This document shows positions 7,548 to 15,896 of a stretch of 64,000 nucleotides of DNA, piece after piece. Origin of the DNA: Janibacter sp. A1S7 (GTDB lineage: Bacteria; Actinomycetota; Actinomycetes; Actinomycetales; Dermatophilaceae); NCBI RefSeq assembly GCF_037198315.1, contig NZ_CP144913.1, forward strand, positions 1,612,001 through 1,676,000. The letters are read 5' to 3'. A program made the translations under genes and the position numbers. The notes under the pieces were generated by a model. The model saw nothing but the letters and a program-made list of their open reading frames with translations, made no database searches and was not told the origin of the DNA. Each line of letters begins with the position of its first letter. Position 1 is the stretch's first letter.

Positions 7548-8663
7548 ATGTCGATCCACTGGAGCGAGGACGGCGTGGAGCGTTCCGCCCCGTGGCACTC
7601 GGAGAACGGCATGCCCCCGCCCGTCCGGGTGGTGGTCGTCGACGACACGATCCGTGCGGATGCCGCGTACCGCCTGGCCCGGAAGGGCACCGGATTGCTC
7701 TGGCGGGGGGACTACCACAACGCCCGTCAACTGCTGAAGGCGATGGACCGACGGGTGCAGAAGGCCGCCGCGCGGAGCCGCGGTGCCGGGACGGATTTCG
7801 CCGCCCACCGCGCTGAGCGTGCCGAGCGCTCCCGCGTGCTCGGCATGCTCGTCGTCGAGCTGGCGGCCGATCACTCACTGCGGCTGCGTCGGGCCCCCGA
7901 TGTGCGCGGAGCCTGTCGACTGGCCTACGGCGACCCCCCGGGCCCCGTGTGCGTTGCTCTGCAGGAGCTGCTCGGCGTGATCGGCGCACACCAGTGGTGG
8001 ACGAAGGGGGTGCCCGTCCCGGCGCTCGGGGCGAGCGTCCACCCGGGGTACGGGGTCTTCTCGCCGGTGCGCGGTGAGTACGTCGACCTCGTCGCCGATG
8101 CGCCGCTCCCGAAGACGGCGCCCACGGTCTTCGACGTCGGGACGGGCACCGGGGTGCTGGCGGCAGTCCTGGCCCGCCGCGGTGCCGGCCGGGTGGTCGC
8201 CACGGACATCAGCCACCGGGCAGTGGTCGCCGCGCGCGAGACGATGACCGGGTTGGGTCTCGATGGCACCGTGGACGTCATCGAGACCGATCTCTTCCCT
8301 CCGGGACGCGCGGACCTGGTCGTGTGCAACCCGCCGTGGCTGCCGGGGGAGCCGACCTCGACGCTGGAGGTCGGGATCTATGACCCCGACTCCGACATGC
8401 TGCGCCGATTCCTCGGCGGGCTCGGCGCTCACCTCGAGCCCGGGGGCGAAGGGTGGCTGGTCCTCTCCGACGTGGCCGTGCACCTCGGCCTGCGCACCCC
8501 CGAGGAGCTCCTGACGTTGATCGCCGACGCCGGTCTGCGGGTCGCCGGCCGGGTGGACACCACGCCCCGCCACTCCCGGGCCACCGACCCCGCGGACTCT
8601 CTCCACGCCGCGCGCAGGGCGGAGGTCACGTCCCTGTGGCGGCTCGTGCCGGCCCGCACCTGA
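7548..8663 (+). CDS. Class I SAM-dependent methyltransferase with NPPW motif
   Basis: The 371-residue product has a variable N-terminal half (1-180) and a Rossmann methyltransferase domain: motif I VFDVGTGTGVLAAVLA near residue 195, acidic VVATDISHRA, and CNPPWLPG near 260. The NPPW/NPPY motif is typical of enzymes that methylate an amide or exocyclic amine nitrogen, such as PrmC and RsmC/RsmD groups. ATG 7548 has CCAGGGA just upstream, which decides it over upstream in-frame codons. It is read alone between divergent aldehyde dehydrogenase and mgtE. Substrate is unknown. Confidence 0.8.
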   Translation: MSIHWSEDGVERSAPWHSENGMPPPVRVVVVDDTIRADAAYRLARKGTGLLWRGDYHNARQLLKAMDRRVQKAAARSRGAGTDFAAHRAERAERSRVLGMLVVELAADHSLRLRRAPDVRGACRLAYGDPPGPVCVALQELLGVIGAHQWWTKGVPVPALGASVHPGYGVFSPVRGEYVDLVADAPLPKTAPTVFDVGTGTGVLAAVLARRGAGRVVATDISHRAVVAARETMTGLGLDGTVDVIETDLFPPGRADLVVCNPPWLPGEPTSTLEVGIYDPDSDMLRRFLGGLGAHLEPGGEGWLVLSDVAVHLGLRTPEELLTLIADAGLRVAGRVDTTPRHSRATDPADSLHAARRAEVTSLWRLVPART

Positions 8664-8737
8664 GCCGACGCCGGCTGGTCGGGGGTCGGTGGACCCATCC
8701 GGCTCCACACGCGGTCGTGCGCAGGGTGGGGCTGGTG

Positions 8738-8743
8738 TAGGTT
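8738..8743 (+). promoter_or_regulatory. Probable -10 box of mgtE
   Basis: TAGGTT lies about 60 bp before the mgtE GTG and has the TANNNT form seen before many genes here. The implied 5' leader is about 55 nt, too short for a known magnesium riboswitch. Confidence 0.35.
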
Positions 8744-8803
8744 CCGCGGCAGCGGTACCGGCGCCCAGTCCTCGCCGGTCAGGGGCACCAGGCAGGAGAG
8801 ACC

Positions 8804-10141
8804 GTGACGATCGACACCGACGGGATTCGTTCACTCGTCCAGTCGCGCGACCTGGGAACCCTGGCCTCGCTCGTGCGCACGATGCCGCCCGCCCAGGTCG
8901 TCCGCGACATCGAGTCGTTGCCGATCGAGGACGCGACCGTGGTCTTCCGGCTGCTCGACAAGGACCTCGCAGTCGCCGTCTTCGACGATCTGGGCACCGT
9001 CACCCAGGCTGATCTGATCAACCGGCTCGGTCACGCCCCCCTGACCGAGGTCTTCGCCGCCCTCGACCCGGATGAGCAGGCGCGGCTGCTCGACGAGCTT
9101 CCCGCAGGTGTGGCCACCCGTCTCGTCGACTCCTTCGACGGGGACGAGCTCGACGCGACGATGGAGCTGCTCGGTTACCCGCAGGGGTCCGTCGGCCGCC
9201 AGATGTCACCCACGGCCGCGCGCGCCCGGACCGACGAGACCATCGGGGATGTCCTCGATCGTCTCTCCCGGCACACCGGAGACACCGACGTGGTGACCAT
9301 GGTCCCCGTGGTCACCGCCGACCGACTGCTCCTGGGGATCCTCGACACCGTCGACCTGCTGCGCCACCCACAGGAGACGCTCGTCGCCACCGTCATGAAC
9401 GACGACCCCGCGGTGGCCCGGACCGAGGATGACGCCGAGCTCGTCGCCCGACGGGTCCTGGACGTCGGACACCTGTTGTGGCCCGTCGTCGACCGTGAGC
9501 ACCGTCTCGTCGGCGTCATCCCGGTCACCGATGCCGCCCGCATCGACAAGGAGGCCATGGCCGAGGACCAGGCCCGTGCCGGCGCGAGCGAGCCGCTGCG
9601 CCGCCCCTACCTGCTCACCCCCGTGCGCCGAATCGCTCGTGCCCGCATCGTGTGGCTCTTCGTGCTCGGGATCTCGGCCGTGCTCACCGTCCAGGTGCTC
9701 GAGATCTTCGAGGCGACCCTCGAGCAGCAGGTGACGCTTGCCCTCTTCATTCCGCTGCTGACCGGCATCGGTGGTAACACGGGATCCCAGGCAGCGACCA
9801 CGGTGACCCGGGCCCTGGCCATGGACGAGGTGCGGATCCGCAACGTCACCCAGGTCGCCCTCAAGGAGGTCCGCACGGGTCTGTACCTCGGTCTCGTACT
9901 CGCCGTCGTCGCCTTCGTCATCGCCAGTGCCGTCTACGGCACGGGGATCGGCACCGTCATCGCCCTGACCCTCATTGCCAACTGTCCCATCGCTGCCACG
10001 GTCGGCGGGGTCATCCCGCTCGTGGCCAGGGCCGCCAAGGTCGATCCCGCGGTCTTCTCGACCCCGTTCATCTCGACGTTCTGCGACGCGAGCGGGCTGC
10101 TCATCTACTTCACCGTCGCCATCTCGGTCCTGGGCCTGTGA
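8804..10141 (+). CDS. mgtE: Magnesium transporter MgtE
   Basis: This 445-residue inner-membrane Mg2+ channel has the family's usual length and order: cytoplasmic MgtE-N domain (about 1-125), two CBS domains (about 126-250), and a C-terminal membrane part (about 275-445) with five helices. TGIGGNTGSQAATTVTRALA contains the conserved pore-lining sequence. The CBS region senses internal magnesium in known homologues and closes the pore when it is high. GTG 8804 follows AGAGACC. It is transcribed alone. Confidence 0.93.
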   Translation: MTIDTDGIRSLVQSRDLGTLASLVRTMPPAQVVRDIESLPIEDATVVFRLLDKDLAVAVFDDLGTVTQADLINRLGHAPLTEVFAALDPDEQARLLDELPAGVATRLVDSFDGDELDATMELLGYPQGSVGRQMSPTAARARTDETIGDVLDRLSRHTGDTDVVTMVPVVTADRLLLGILDTVDLLRHPQETLVATVMNDDPAVARTEDDAELVARRVLDVGHLLWPVVDREHRLVGVIPVTDAARIDKEAMAEDQARAGASEPLRRPYLLTPVRRIARARIVWLFVLGISAVLTVQVLEIFEATLEQQVTLALFIPLLTGIGGNTGSQAATTVTRALAMDEVRIRNVTQVALKEVRTGLYLGLVLAVVAFVIASAVYGTGIGTVIALTLIANCPIAATVGGVIPLVARAAKVDPAVFSTPFISTFCDASGLLIYFTVAISVLGL

Positions 10142-10192
10142 GCCGACGGGCACGAGGGGGCGCCCCGGGGCGTGCGGACTAGGCTGATGCCC

Positions 10193-10426
10193 ATGGCACG
10201 CATCGTCACCGATCAGAAGACACGAGTCGTCAGCGCCCCGGTGGCGATCATCGTCGCGATCGTCACGGCGGGGTACATGCTGCCGTGGGCCATCGCAGCG
10301 GTCCGGGGGACGCGCAACGCGTGGGCCGTCTTCTGGGTCAACCTCCTGCTCGGCTGGACCGTCGTCGGCTGGATCATCGCCCTGGTCATGTCGATCCGCG
10401 AGCACCGCGTCCTCGACATCCGCTGA
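10193..10426 (+). CDS. Small two-helix membrane protein, superinfection-immunity family
   Basis: The 77-residue protein has two hydrophobic helices (about residues 12-35 and 45-65), and the segment WAVFWVNLLLGWTVVGWI is typical of the Imm_superinfect family named after phage T4 Imm. In bacterial chromosomes such proteins are widespread and their role is mostly unproven. A -10 box TAGGCT at 10180-10185 lies 7 nt before ATG 10193, so the mRNA is probably leaderless; this favours 10193 over the in-frame ATG at 10187. It is convergent with the acyl-CoA oxidase gene. Confidence 0.75.
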   Translation: MARIVTDQKTRVVSAPVAIIVAIVTAGYMLPWAIAAVRGTRNAWAVFWVNLLLGWTVVGWIIALVMSIREHRVLDIR

Positions 10427-10462
10427 CCGGATCCGGGTCCGGCCGGACGTCGGCCGGCCTCG

Positions 10463-12400
10463 CTAGAACGAGGCGAGGTCGGCCATCATCTCGGTGGTCA
10501 GCCACTCGTCCGGGATGCCGAAGGCATCGACGAGGGTGTCGGCATGGGGGCGGAGTTCCTGGCACAGCTCGTTGACCCGGGCGATGACCCCCTTCGCCTG
10601 ACTGGCACTGAGGCGACCGTGCTCGAGGTACCACGCCCGGTGCTCCTCCACGGTGCTGAGCACGTGGAGGTCACAGACCTTCGCCAGCAGGTCGCGGCCC
10701 GGCCCCTGCGGGGCCTCCTCGACAGCGGTGACGAAGGCCTCGAGGACGACCCGGTCCATGTGCGCGCGGGCGGCCTCGAGCAGATGGTCCTGTGCGTCGT
10801 TGAACACCGAGAAGGACTTGCTCTCGTCGTCCCCGGCCCGTCGCAGCCGCATCGCCAGGCTCTCGGTCAGGTGGGACTCGCGATCCGCGAAGAAGGCGAC
10901 CTGCCCGCCGCGGTCACGCAACGCATCGTCCCCGTCCCGGCCGGATGCGCCGGAGATGAGCCGCTGGATGAGAGACCCGCCGATCGTGTGCTCGATGACC
11001 GAGGTGGTCAGTTGCCGGGCGCCGAACAGGATGGCTCCGGAGGTGTCGAGGTCGGCGAAGTCGGCCTGGTAGTTGGTCAGCATACCCTTGGCGACCAGCT
11101 GCAGGAGGATCGTGTTGTCGCCCTCGAAGGTGGTGAAGACGTCCGTGTCCGCCTTGAGGTCGGCGAAGCGGTTGGCGCTCATGTAGCCCGCCCCGCCGCA
11201 GGCCTCGCGACAGGCCTGGATCGTGTCGGTCGCGTGCCAGGTGGTCACGGCCTTCAGGCCGGCGGCCCGCGCCTCGAGCTCGCGGTGTGCGTCCTCGCCC
11301 GTCGACTCACCGACGGTGAGGTCGTGCATCCGGGCGATGAGCGCATTCTGTGCCAGCGCGAGCGCGTAGGACCGCGCGAGTCGGGGGAGCAGCGTGCGCT
11401 GGTGCCCCAGGTAGTCGAGGATCACGACCTCGTGCTCGCCATCGGGGTAGCTGAACTGCGTCCGCCGGAGGCCGTAGCGCACGGCGACCGTCAACGCGCT
11501 GCGGGCCGCTGCCCCGGCGCCGGCGCCGACGGTGATCCGGCCGCGCACGAGGGTGCCGAGCATGGTGAAGAAGCGCCGGTTCCTGCTCTCGATGGGGGAG
11601 GTGTACGTGCCGTCGTCGTCGATGTCGCCGTACCGGTTCAGCAGGTTCTGCCGCGGCACGCGGACCCCGTCGAACATCAACCGTCCGTTGTCCACCCCGC
11701 GCAACCCCATCTTCGGGCCGCAGTCGGTGATGGTCACGCCGGGCATCGCCCGGCCCTGCTCGTCCCGGATCGGGACCAGGACGCAGTGCACGCCATGGCT
11801 CTCGCCGCCGACGACCAGCTGGGCGAAGACGGCAGCCATGCGGGCGTCCCGGGCGGCTCCGCCGATGTAGTCCTTGCGGGCAGCGGGCGAAGGGGAGTGG
11901 ATGACGAGCTCGTCGGTGTCCGGGTCGTGGGTCGCGGTCGTCAGCAGCGACTGCACGTCCGATCCGTGGCCCGTCTCGGTCATCGCATAGGCACCCGGGA
12001 GATCGAGCTGCAGTGCGTCCTGCAGGTAGGCCTCGTGGTGGCGGGCGGTACCGAGGTTGGAGATCGCCCCCCCGAAGAGGCCGAACTGGACGCCGGCCTT
12101 GATCATCACCGACAGGTCGCCGTGCCCGAGCATCTCCAGCCCGGTGACCGAGCCCCCGAGGTCGCCCGTCCCGCCCTGCTCGGGTGGGACCGCGCCGAGG
12201 ACGAAGTCGCTGCCCGCCAGCTCGTGGCAGGAGGCCAGCGTGCGGGCCCGGTACTCATCGAGGCCGAGCTCGAGGCCGGGTACCGCCACGGGGAAGTCGG
12301 GGTCGGCCCGCAGGCCTTGGCGTACCTCGGCCCATCGGCCGTCGAGGACGGTCCTGATCTGCTCGGCGACGGGATCCTTGGGCGAGTCGGAAGTGGCCAT
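10463..12400 (-). CDS. Acyl-CoA oxidase/dehydrogenase family enzyme
   Basis: The 645-residue flavoenzyme catalyses the first alpha,beta-dehydrogenation of acyl-CoA in fatty acid breakdown. Length well above 380-400 residues and the extended C-terminal part (about 430-645) place it in the acyl-CoA oxidase group. The FAD-binding region AYAMTETGHGSDVQSL and the C-terminal TFEGDNTILLQLVAKGML are visible, the latter containing the catalytic-site glutamate region. The gene sits 37 bp after the end of the tetR gene on the same strand, so the two may be cotranscribed. It probably supplies enoyl-CoA to the divergent fad operon. Confidence 0.88.
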   Translation of the reverse strand: MATSDSPKDPVAEQIRTVLDGRWAEVRQGLRADPDFPVAVPGLELGLDEYRARTLASCHELAGSDFVLGAVPPEQGGTGDLGGSVTGLEMLGHGDLSVMIKAGVQFGLFGGAISNLGTARHHEAYLQDALQLDLPGAYAMTETGHGSDVQSLLTTATHDPDTDELVIHSPSPAARKDYIGGAARDARMAAVFAQLVVGGESHGVHCVLVPIRDEQGRAMPGVTITDCGPKMGLRGVDNGRLMFDGVRVPRQNLLNRYGDIDDDGTYTSPIESRNRRFFTMLGTLVRGRITVGAGAGAAARSALTVAVRYGLRRTQFSYPDGEHEVVILDYLGHQRTLLPRLARSYALALAQNALIARMHDLTVGESTGEDAHRELEARAAGLKAVTTWHATDTIQACREACGGAGYMSANRFADLKADTDVFTTFEGDNTILLQLVAKGMLTNYQADFADLDTSGAILFGARQLTTSVIEHTIGGSLIQRLISGASGRDGDDALRDRGGQVAFFADRESHLTESLAMRLRRAGDDESKSFSVFNDAQDHLLEAARAHMDRVVLEAFVTAVEEAPQGPGRDLLAKVCDLHVLSTVEEHRAWYLEHGRLSASQAKGVIARVNELCQELRPHADTLVDAFGIPDEWLTTEMMADLASF

Positions 12401-12437
12401 GGGGGCATCGTCGCAGATGTCCGCGAGGAGCTGAGGG

Positions 12438-13115
12438 TCAGTCGGTGGGGCGCTGCCAGGCGATGGCGATGCCCGACCAGGCGAGATCGGTCAGCTGCTC
12501 GGTCAGCTCCTCGCGGGCGACGTCGCCGGCCGACCCGGCCAGCCAGGCATCGGCGCCGGCGCGGACGAGCCCGACGAGGGACTGGCCCCACAGCCGGGCG
12601 GGGGCCGGGTCGTGGCCCCGGTCGACGAGGGCCGCCGAGATCAGCTCGCTGATCTGCCCGGCCATCTTGCCGGTGGCCGTCGCAGCGGCCTCGGCGGCGT
12701 TGCCGGACTTCCCGCTGCCGACGATCGGGGCGGAGACGATGAAGCGGTACAGCTCGGGATCGCGCTCGACCAACATCAGGTAGGCGTCGATGGCCGCCCG
12801 GATCACCGAGCGGGGGTCGACATCCAGGAGGCCGAGATCAGCCCCCTTCGCCACTCCCTGACCGAGGGCGGTGCCGATGTCACGCAGGATCAGCTCGTCC
12901 ACCCGCTCGGCCACCGCCTGGTACAGGCCCTGTCGGTCGGTGAAGTGGCGGTAGAAGACCGTCTTGGAGGTTGCGGCGCCGGCGGCGAGCTCATCCATGC
13001 CGACAGCAGCGCCCCGGCTGCGGATGGTCCGGATCGCCGACTCGACCAGCTCCTTGCGGCGCTGCTGTCGGTGGACCGCCCAGCGGGCGCTGCGTCCGTC
13101 GGTGGTAGTGCTCAC
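12438..13115 (-). CDS. TetR-family regulator of the fatty-acid operon
   Basis: The 225-residue repressor has an N-terminal helix-turn-helix domain (about 20-65, with AAVGMDELAAGAATSKTVFYRHF) and a C-terminal ligand domain of the kind seen in actinobacterial fatty-acid regulators. GTG 13115 is preferred: a TACCGT -10 box on this strand lies 8 nt upstream, inside the palindrome. It is divergent from fadA and probably represses both itself and the operon, being released by an acyl-CoA; the ligand is inferred. The longer in-frame start at 13295 would cross the operator. Confidence 0.85.
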   Translation of the reverse strand: MSTTTDGRSARWAVHRQQRRKELVESAIRTIRSRGAAVGMDELAAGAATSKTVFYRHFTDRQGLYQAVAERVDELILRDIGTALGQGVAKGADLGLLDVDPRSVIRAAIDAYLMLVERDPELYRFIVSAPIVGSGKSGNAAEAAATATGKMAGQISELISAALVDRGHDPAPARLWGQSLVGLVRAGADAWLAGSAGDVAREELTEQLTDLAWSGIAIAWQRPTD

Positions 13116-13121
13116 ACTGGA

Positions 13122-13158
13122 GGACGGTAGCAGGTACTGCGGGTACCTGCTACCGTCC
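13122..13158. promoter_or_regulatory. Perfect palindromic operator between tetR and fadA
   Basis: Arms GGACGGTAGCAGGTAC (13122-13137) and GTACCTGCTACCGTCC (13143-13158) match over all 16 bases around a 5-nt spacer. The site covers the -35 zone of the fadA promoter and contains the -10 box of tetR, so a bound TetR dimer would block both. It ends 7 bp before the -10 TATAAT of the rightward operon. Confidence 0.88.
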
Positions 13159-13164
13159 GTATCG

Positions 13165-13170
13165 TATAAT
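13165..13170 (+). promoter_or_regulatory. -10 box of the fadA-fabG4-maoC operon
   Basis: TATAAT here is the exact sigma-70-type consensus, rare in this GC-rich sequence. The -35 position falls inside the operator palindrome. The leader to GTG 13237 is about 60 nt. Confidence 0.75.
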
Positions 13171-13236
13171 TCGTGTGGGATTCCTCGACCACGAGCGGAT
13201 CGCACAGACACCCAACTCACGACCAGGAGACCCGGA

Positions 13237-14526
13237 GTGGCCAACAACCAGCCCCGCCGTGCCGCTGTCCTCGGTGGCAACCGCATCCCCTTCATGCGCC
13301 AGTTCGGCCCCTACGCCGAGGCGTCCAACCAGGACATGTTCACCGCTGCCCTGGACGGGCTCGTCGCCCGGTACAACCTCGGCGGCAAGCACATCGACGA
13401 GGTTGCCGGCGGTGCCGTCATCAAGCACTCCCGCGACTACAACCTCATCCGTGAGTCGGTCCTGGGCTCAGCGCTCGCGCCGACGACATCGGCCTACGAC
13501 CTCCAGCAGGCATGCGGCACGGGACTCGAGACCGCGCTCCTGGTCAGCAACAAGATCAAGCTCGGTCAGATCGAGTCCGGCATCGCCGGTGGGGTCGACA
13601 CCGCATCAGACGCGCCCATCACCGTCAGCGAGAAGCTGCGTACCAAGTTGCTCAAGGTGAACCGCGCCAAGGGCACCGCCAACCAGCTCAAGGCCCTCGC
13701 CGCGATCCGCCCGACCGACCTCGGCATCTCCTTCCCCGGCAACGCGGAGCCGCGGACCGGACTCTCCATGGGCGACCACATGGCCATCACGGCCAAGAAG
13801 TGGGGGATCACCCGCGAAGCCCAGGACGAGCTGGCCGCCAAGAGCCACCAGAACATGGCCCGTGCCTACGACGAGGGGTTCAACGACGACCTCATGACCA
13901 GCTTCATGGGGCAGTCGCGTGACCAGAACCTGCGTCCCGACTCGTCGATGGAGAAGCTCGCGAAGCTCAAGCCGGTCTTCGGCAGGGGCGACGACGCGAC
14001 CATGACCGCCGGCAACTCCACACCGCTGTCCGACGGCGCCTCGGCCGTCCTCCTCGGATCCGAGGAGTGGGCCGCCGAGCAGGGTCTGACGCCGCTGGCG
14101 TGGTTCGTCGACGGCCAGTCCGCTGCGGTGGACTACGTCCACGGCGCCGAGGGGCTCCTCATGGCGCCGGCCTATGCCATCCCGCGCATGCTCGAGCGCA
14201 ACGGCCTGGCCCTGCAGGACTTCGACTACTACGAGATCCACGAGGCCTTCGCCTCGACCGTGCTCTCCACGCTGAAGGCCTGGGAGGACGAGGCCTGGTG
14301 CCGCGAGAAGCTCGGGCGCGACTCCGCCCTGGGCTCGATCGACCGCGACAAGCTCAACGTCAACGGCTCCTCGCTCGCCGCGGGACACCCCTTCGCCGCC
14401 ACCGGAGGCCGGATCACCGCCGTGATGGCGAAGCTGCTGCACGCCAAGGGCCCGGGCAGCCGCGGCCTGATCTCCATCTGCGCCGCAGGCGGACAGGGCG
14501 TCGTGGCCATCCTCGAGGGCGCCTGA
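13237..14526 (+). CDS. fadA: Acetyl-CoA C-acyltransferase (thiolase)
   Basis: The 429-residue thiolase splits 3-ketoacyl-CoA with CoA in the last step of beta-oxidation, or runs in reverse. The nucleophilic cysteine is in QQACGTGLE (about residue 93), GHPFAATGGR holds the active-site histidine, and CAAGGQG holds the second cysteine. Length and the long loop between 200 and 260 match the FadI/FadA2 group. GTG 13237 is preceded by a GGAGA-containing stretch. It is first in an operon with fabG4 and a MaoC hydratase, the order seen for Rv0243-Rv0242c-Rv0241c in Mycobacterium tuberculosis. Confidence 0.92.
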   Translation: MANNQPRRAAVLGGNRIPFMRQFGPYAEASNQDMFTAALDGLVARYNLGGKHIDEVAGGAVIKHSRDYNLIRESVLGSALAPTTSAYDLQQACGTGLETALLVSNKIKLGQIESGIAGGVDTASDAPITVSEKLRTKLLKVNRAKGTANQLKALAAIRPTDLGISFPGNAEPRTGLSMGDHMAITAKKWGITREAQDELAAKSHQNMARAYDEGFNDDLMTSFMGQSRDQNLRPDSSMEKLAKLKPVFGRGDDATMTAGNSTPLSDGASAVLLGSEEWAAEQGLTPLAWFVDGQSAAVDYVHGAEGLLMAPAYAIPRMLERNGLALQDFDYYEIHEAFASTVLSTLKAWEDEAWCREKLGRDSALGSIDRDKLNVNGSSLAAGHPFAATGGRITAVMAKLLHAKGPGSRGLISICAAGGQGVVAILEGA

Positions 14527-14558
14527 GCCCTCCCCGAAGCGAATCAAGGAGAAACCAC

Positions 14559-15896
14559 ATGGGATTCGAGTACGGCAAGTTCGTCAGCTCCGGTCTGGGC
14601 AAGCAGATCGCCAACACGCTCGGTCTGCCGCGGCCGACCACCCTGCGTCGCCACATGGCTGGTGCCCCGCTCATCAACGGTGCGGTGCTCCTCGACGGCC
14701 ACGGTGACGCTCCCGTCGCCGAGGTGCTGACCCGGGCGCTGTCCGCGGCCGACGTCCAGATCGCCACATCGCCGTCGACCTCCGTCGCGGGCGTCGTCGT
14801 CGACATGACCCAGGCACAGACCCCGGCCGACCTCGAGACGCTGCGCCGCATCCTGTCGCCGGCGCTGAAGACCCTGGCCCCCACCGGTCGCGTCATCGTC
14901 ATCGGCCGACCGGTCGAGGACACCGACGACGTCGCCCAGGCAGCGGCCCGGCGCGCCCTCGAGGGAGTCGTCCGCTCGGTCGGCAAGGAGATGCGCGCCG
15001 GTGGCACGGCCAACATGGTCTACGTCGCCGAGGGCGCAGAGGCCAACGCCGAGGCGACCATCCGCTTCCTCCTCTCCGGCCGCTCCGCCTACGTCTCGGC
15101 ACAGGTCGTCCACGTGGGCGAGCCGGTCGCCGACGTCGTCGCGCCCGCCAGCTGGGAGGCCCCGCTGGCGGACAAGGTCGCCGTCGTCACCGGCGCCGCC
15201 CGCGGCATCGGCGCAGCCATCGCCCAGACCCTCGCCCGGGACGGTGCCACCGTCGTGTGCGTGGACATGCCTGCCGCCGGTGGCCCGCTCGCCGACGTCG
15301 CCAACAGCATCGGCGGTTCGGCCCTCCAGCTCGACGTCACCGCCGAGGACGCGGGCGCCAAGATCGTCGACCACGCACAGAGCCTGCACGGCGGATTCGA
15401 CATCGTCGTGCACAACGCGGGTATCACCCGGGACAAGCTCCTCGTCAACACCGACTCCGATCGCTGGGGTTCGGTCCTCAACGTCAACCTGTTGTCCATC
15501 CTGAGGATGAACGAGACGCTTCTCCCGGCCATCAACGAGGGCGGGCACATCGTCAACATCTCCTCGATCGCCGGCATCGCCGGCAACCGGGGACAGACGA
15601 ACTACGGCGCGAGCAAGGCCGGCGTCATCGGGATGACGAAGAGCCTGGCGAAGGACCCGCAGGTCGTGAGCAAGGGGGTCACCGTCAATGCCGTCGCCCC
15701 GGGCTTCATCGAGACCGAGATGACCGCGAAGGTGCCGCTGGCCACGCGTGAGGTCGGCCGACTGACCAACTCCCTGTCGCAGGGTGGCCTGCCGGTGGAC
15801 GTCGCCGAGACCATCGGCTGGTTCTCCTGGGACGCCAACCGCGCCGTGACCGGCAATGTCGTGCGCGTCTGCGGCCAGATGATCCTGGGGGCCTGA
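14559..15896 (+). CDS. fabG4: High-molecular-weight 3-ketoacyl reductase, FabG4 type
   Basis: The 445-residue reductase is much longer than ordinary 250-residue FabG because it has an extra N-terminal flavodoxin-like domain (about 1-195), as in mycobacterial FabG4. The C-terminal SDR domain has the cofactor motif TGAARGIG, VHNAG, and the catalytic NYGASK Tyr/Lys pair. It interconverts 3-ketoacyl and 3-hydroxyacyl thioesters, in the CoA form by known homology. ATG 14559 follows AAGGAG. It is spaced 32 bp from fadA and overlaps the maoC start by one base. Confidence 0.92.
   Translation: MGFEYGKFVSSGLGKQIANTLGLPRPTTLRRHMAGAPLINGAVLLDGHGDAPVAEVLTRALSAADVQIATSPSTSVAGVVVDMTQAQTPADLETLRRILSPALKTLAPTGRVIVIGRPVEDTDDVAQAAARRALEGVVRSVGKEMRAGGTANMVYVAEGAEANAEATIRFLLSGRSAYVSAQVVHVGEPVADVVAPASWEAPLADKVAVVTGAARGIGAAIAQTLARDGATVVCVDMPAAGGPLADVANSIGGSALQLDVTAEDAGAKIVDHAQSLHGGFDIVVHNAGITRDKLLVNTDSDRWGSVLNVNLLSILRMNETLLPAINEGGHIVNISSIAGIAGNRGQTNYGASKAGVIGMTKSLAKDPQVVSKGVTVNAVAPGFIETEMTAKVPLATREVGRLTNSLSQGGLPVDVAETIGWFSWDANRAVTGNVVRVCGQMILGA

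Noticed and set aside
5935..7737. Long rightward open frame of 600 codons across the aldehyde dehydrogenase
   Set aside because: It is the antisense shadow of a well-conserved enzyme; long antisense frames are expected at this GC content and its product has the Arg/Gly/His-heavy make-up of such shadows.
10544..12652. Rightward open frame of 702 codons across the acyl-CoA oxidase
   Set aside because: Antisense shadow of a gene with clear flavoenzyme motifs; no recognisable domain and no ribosome site.
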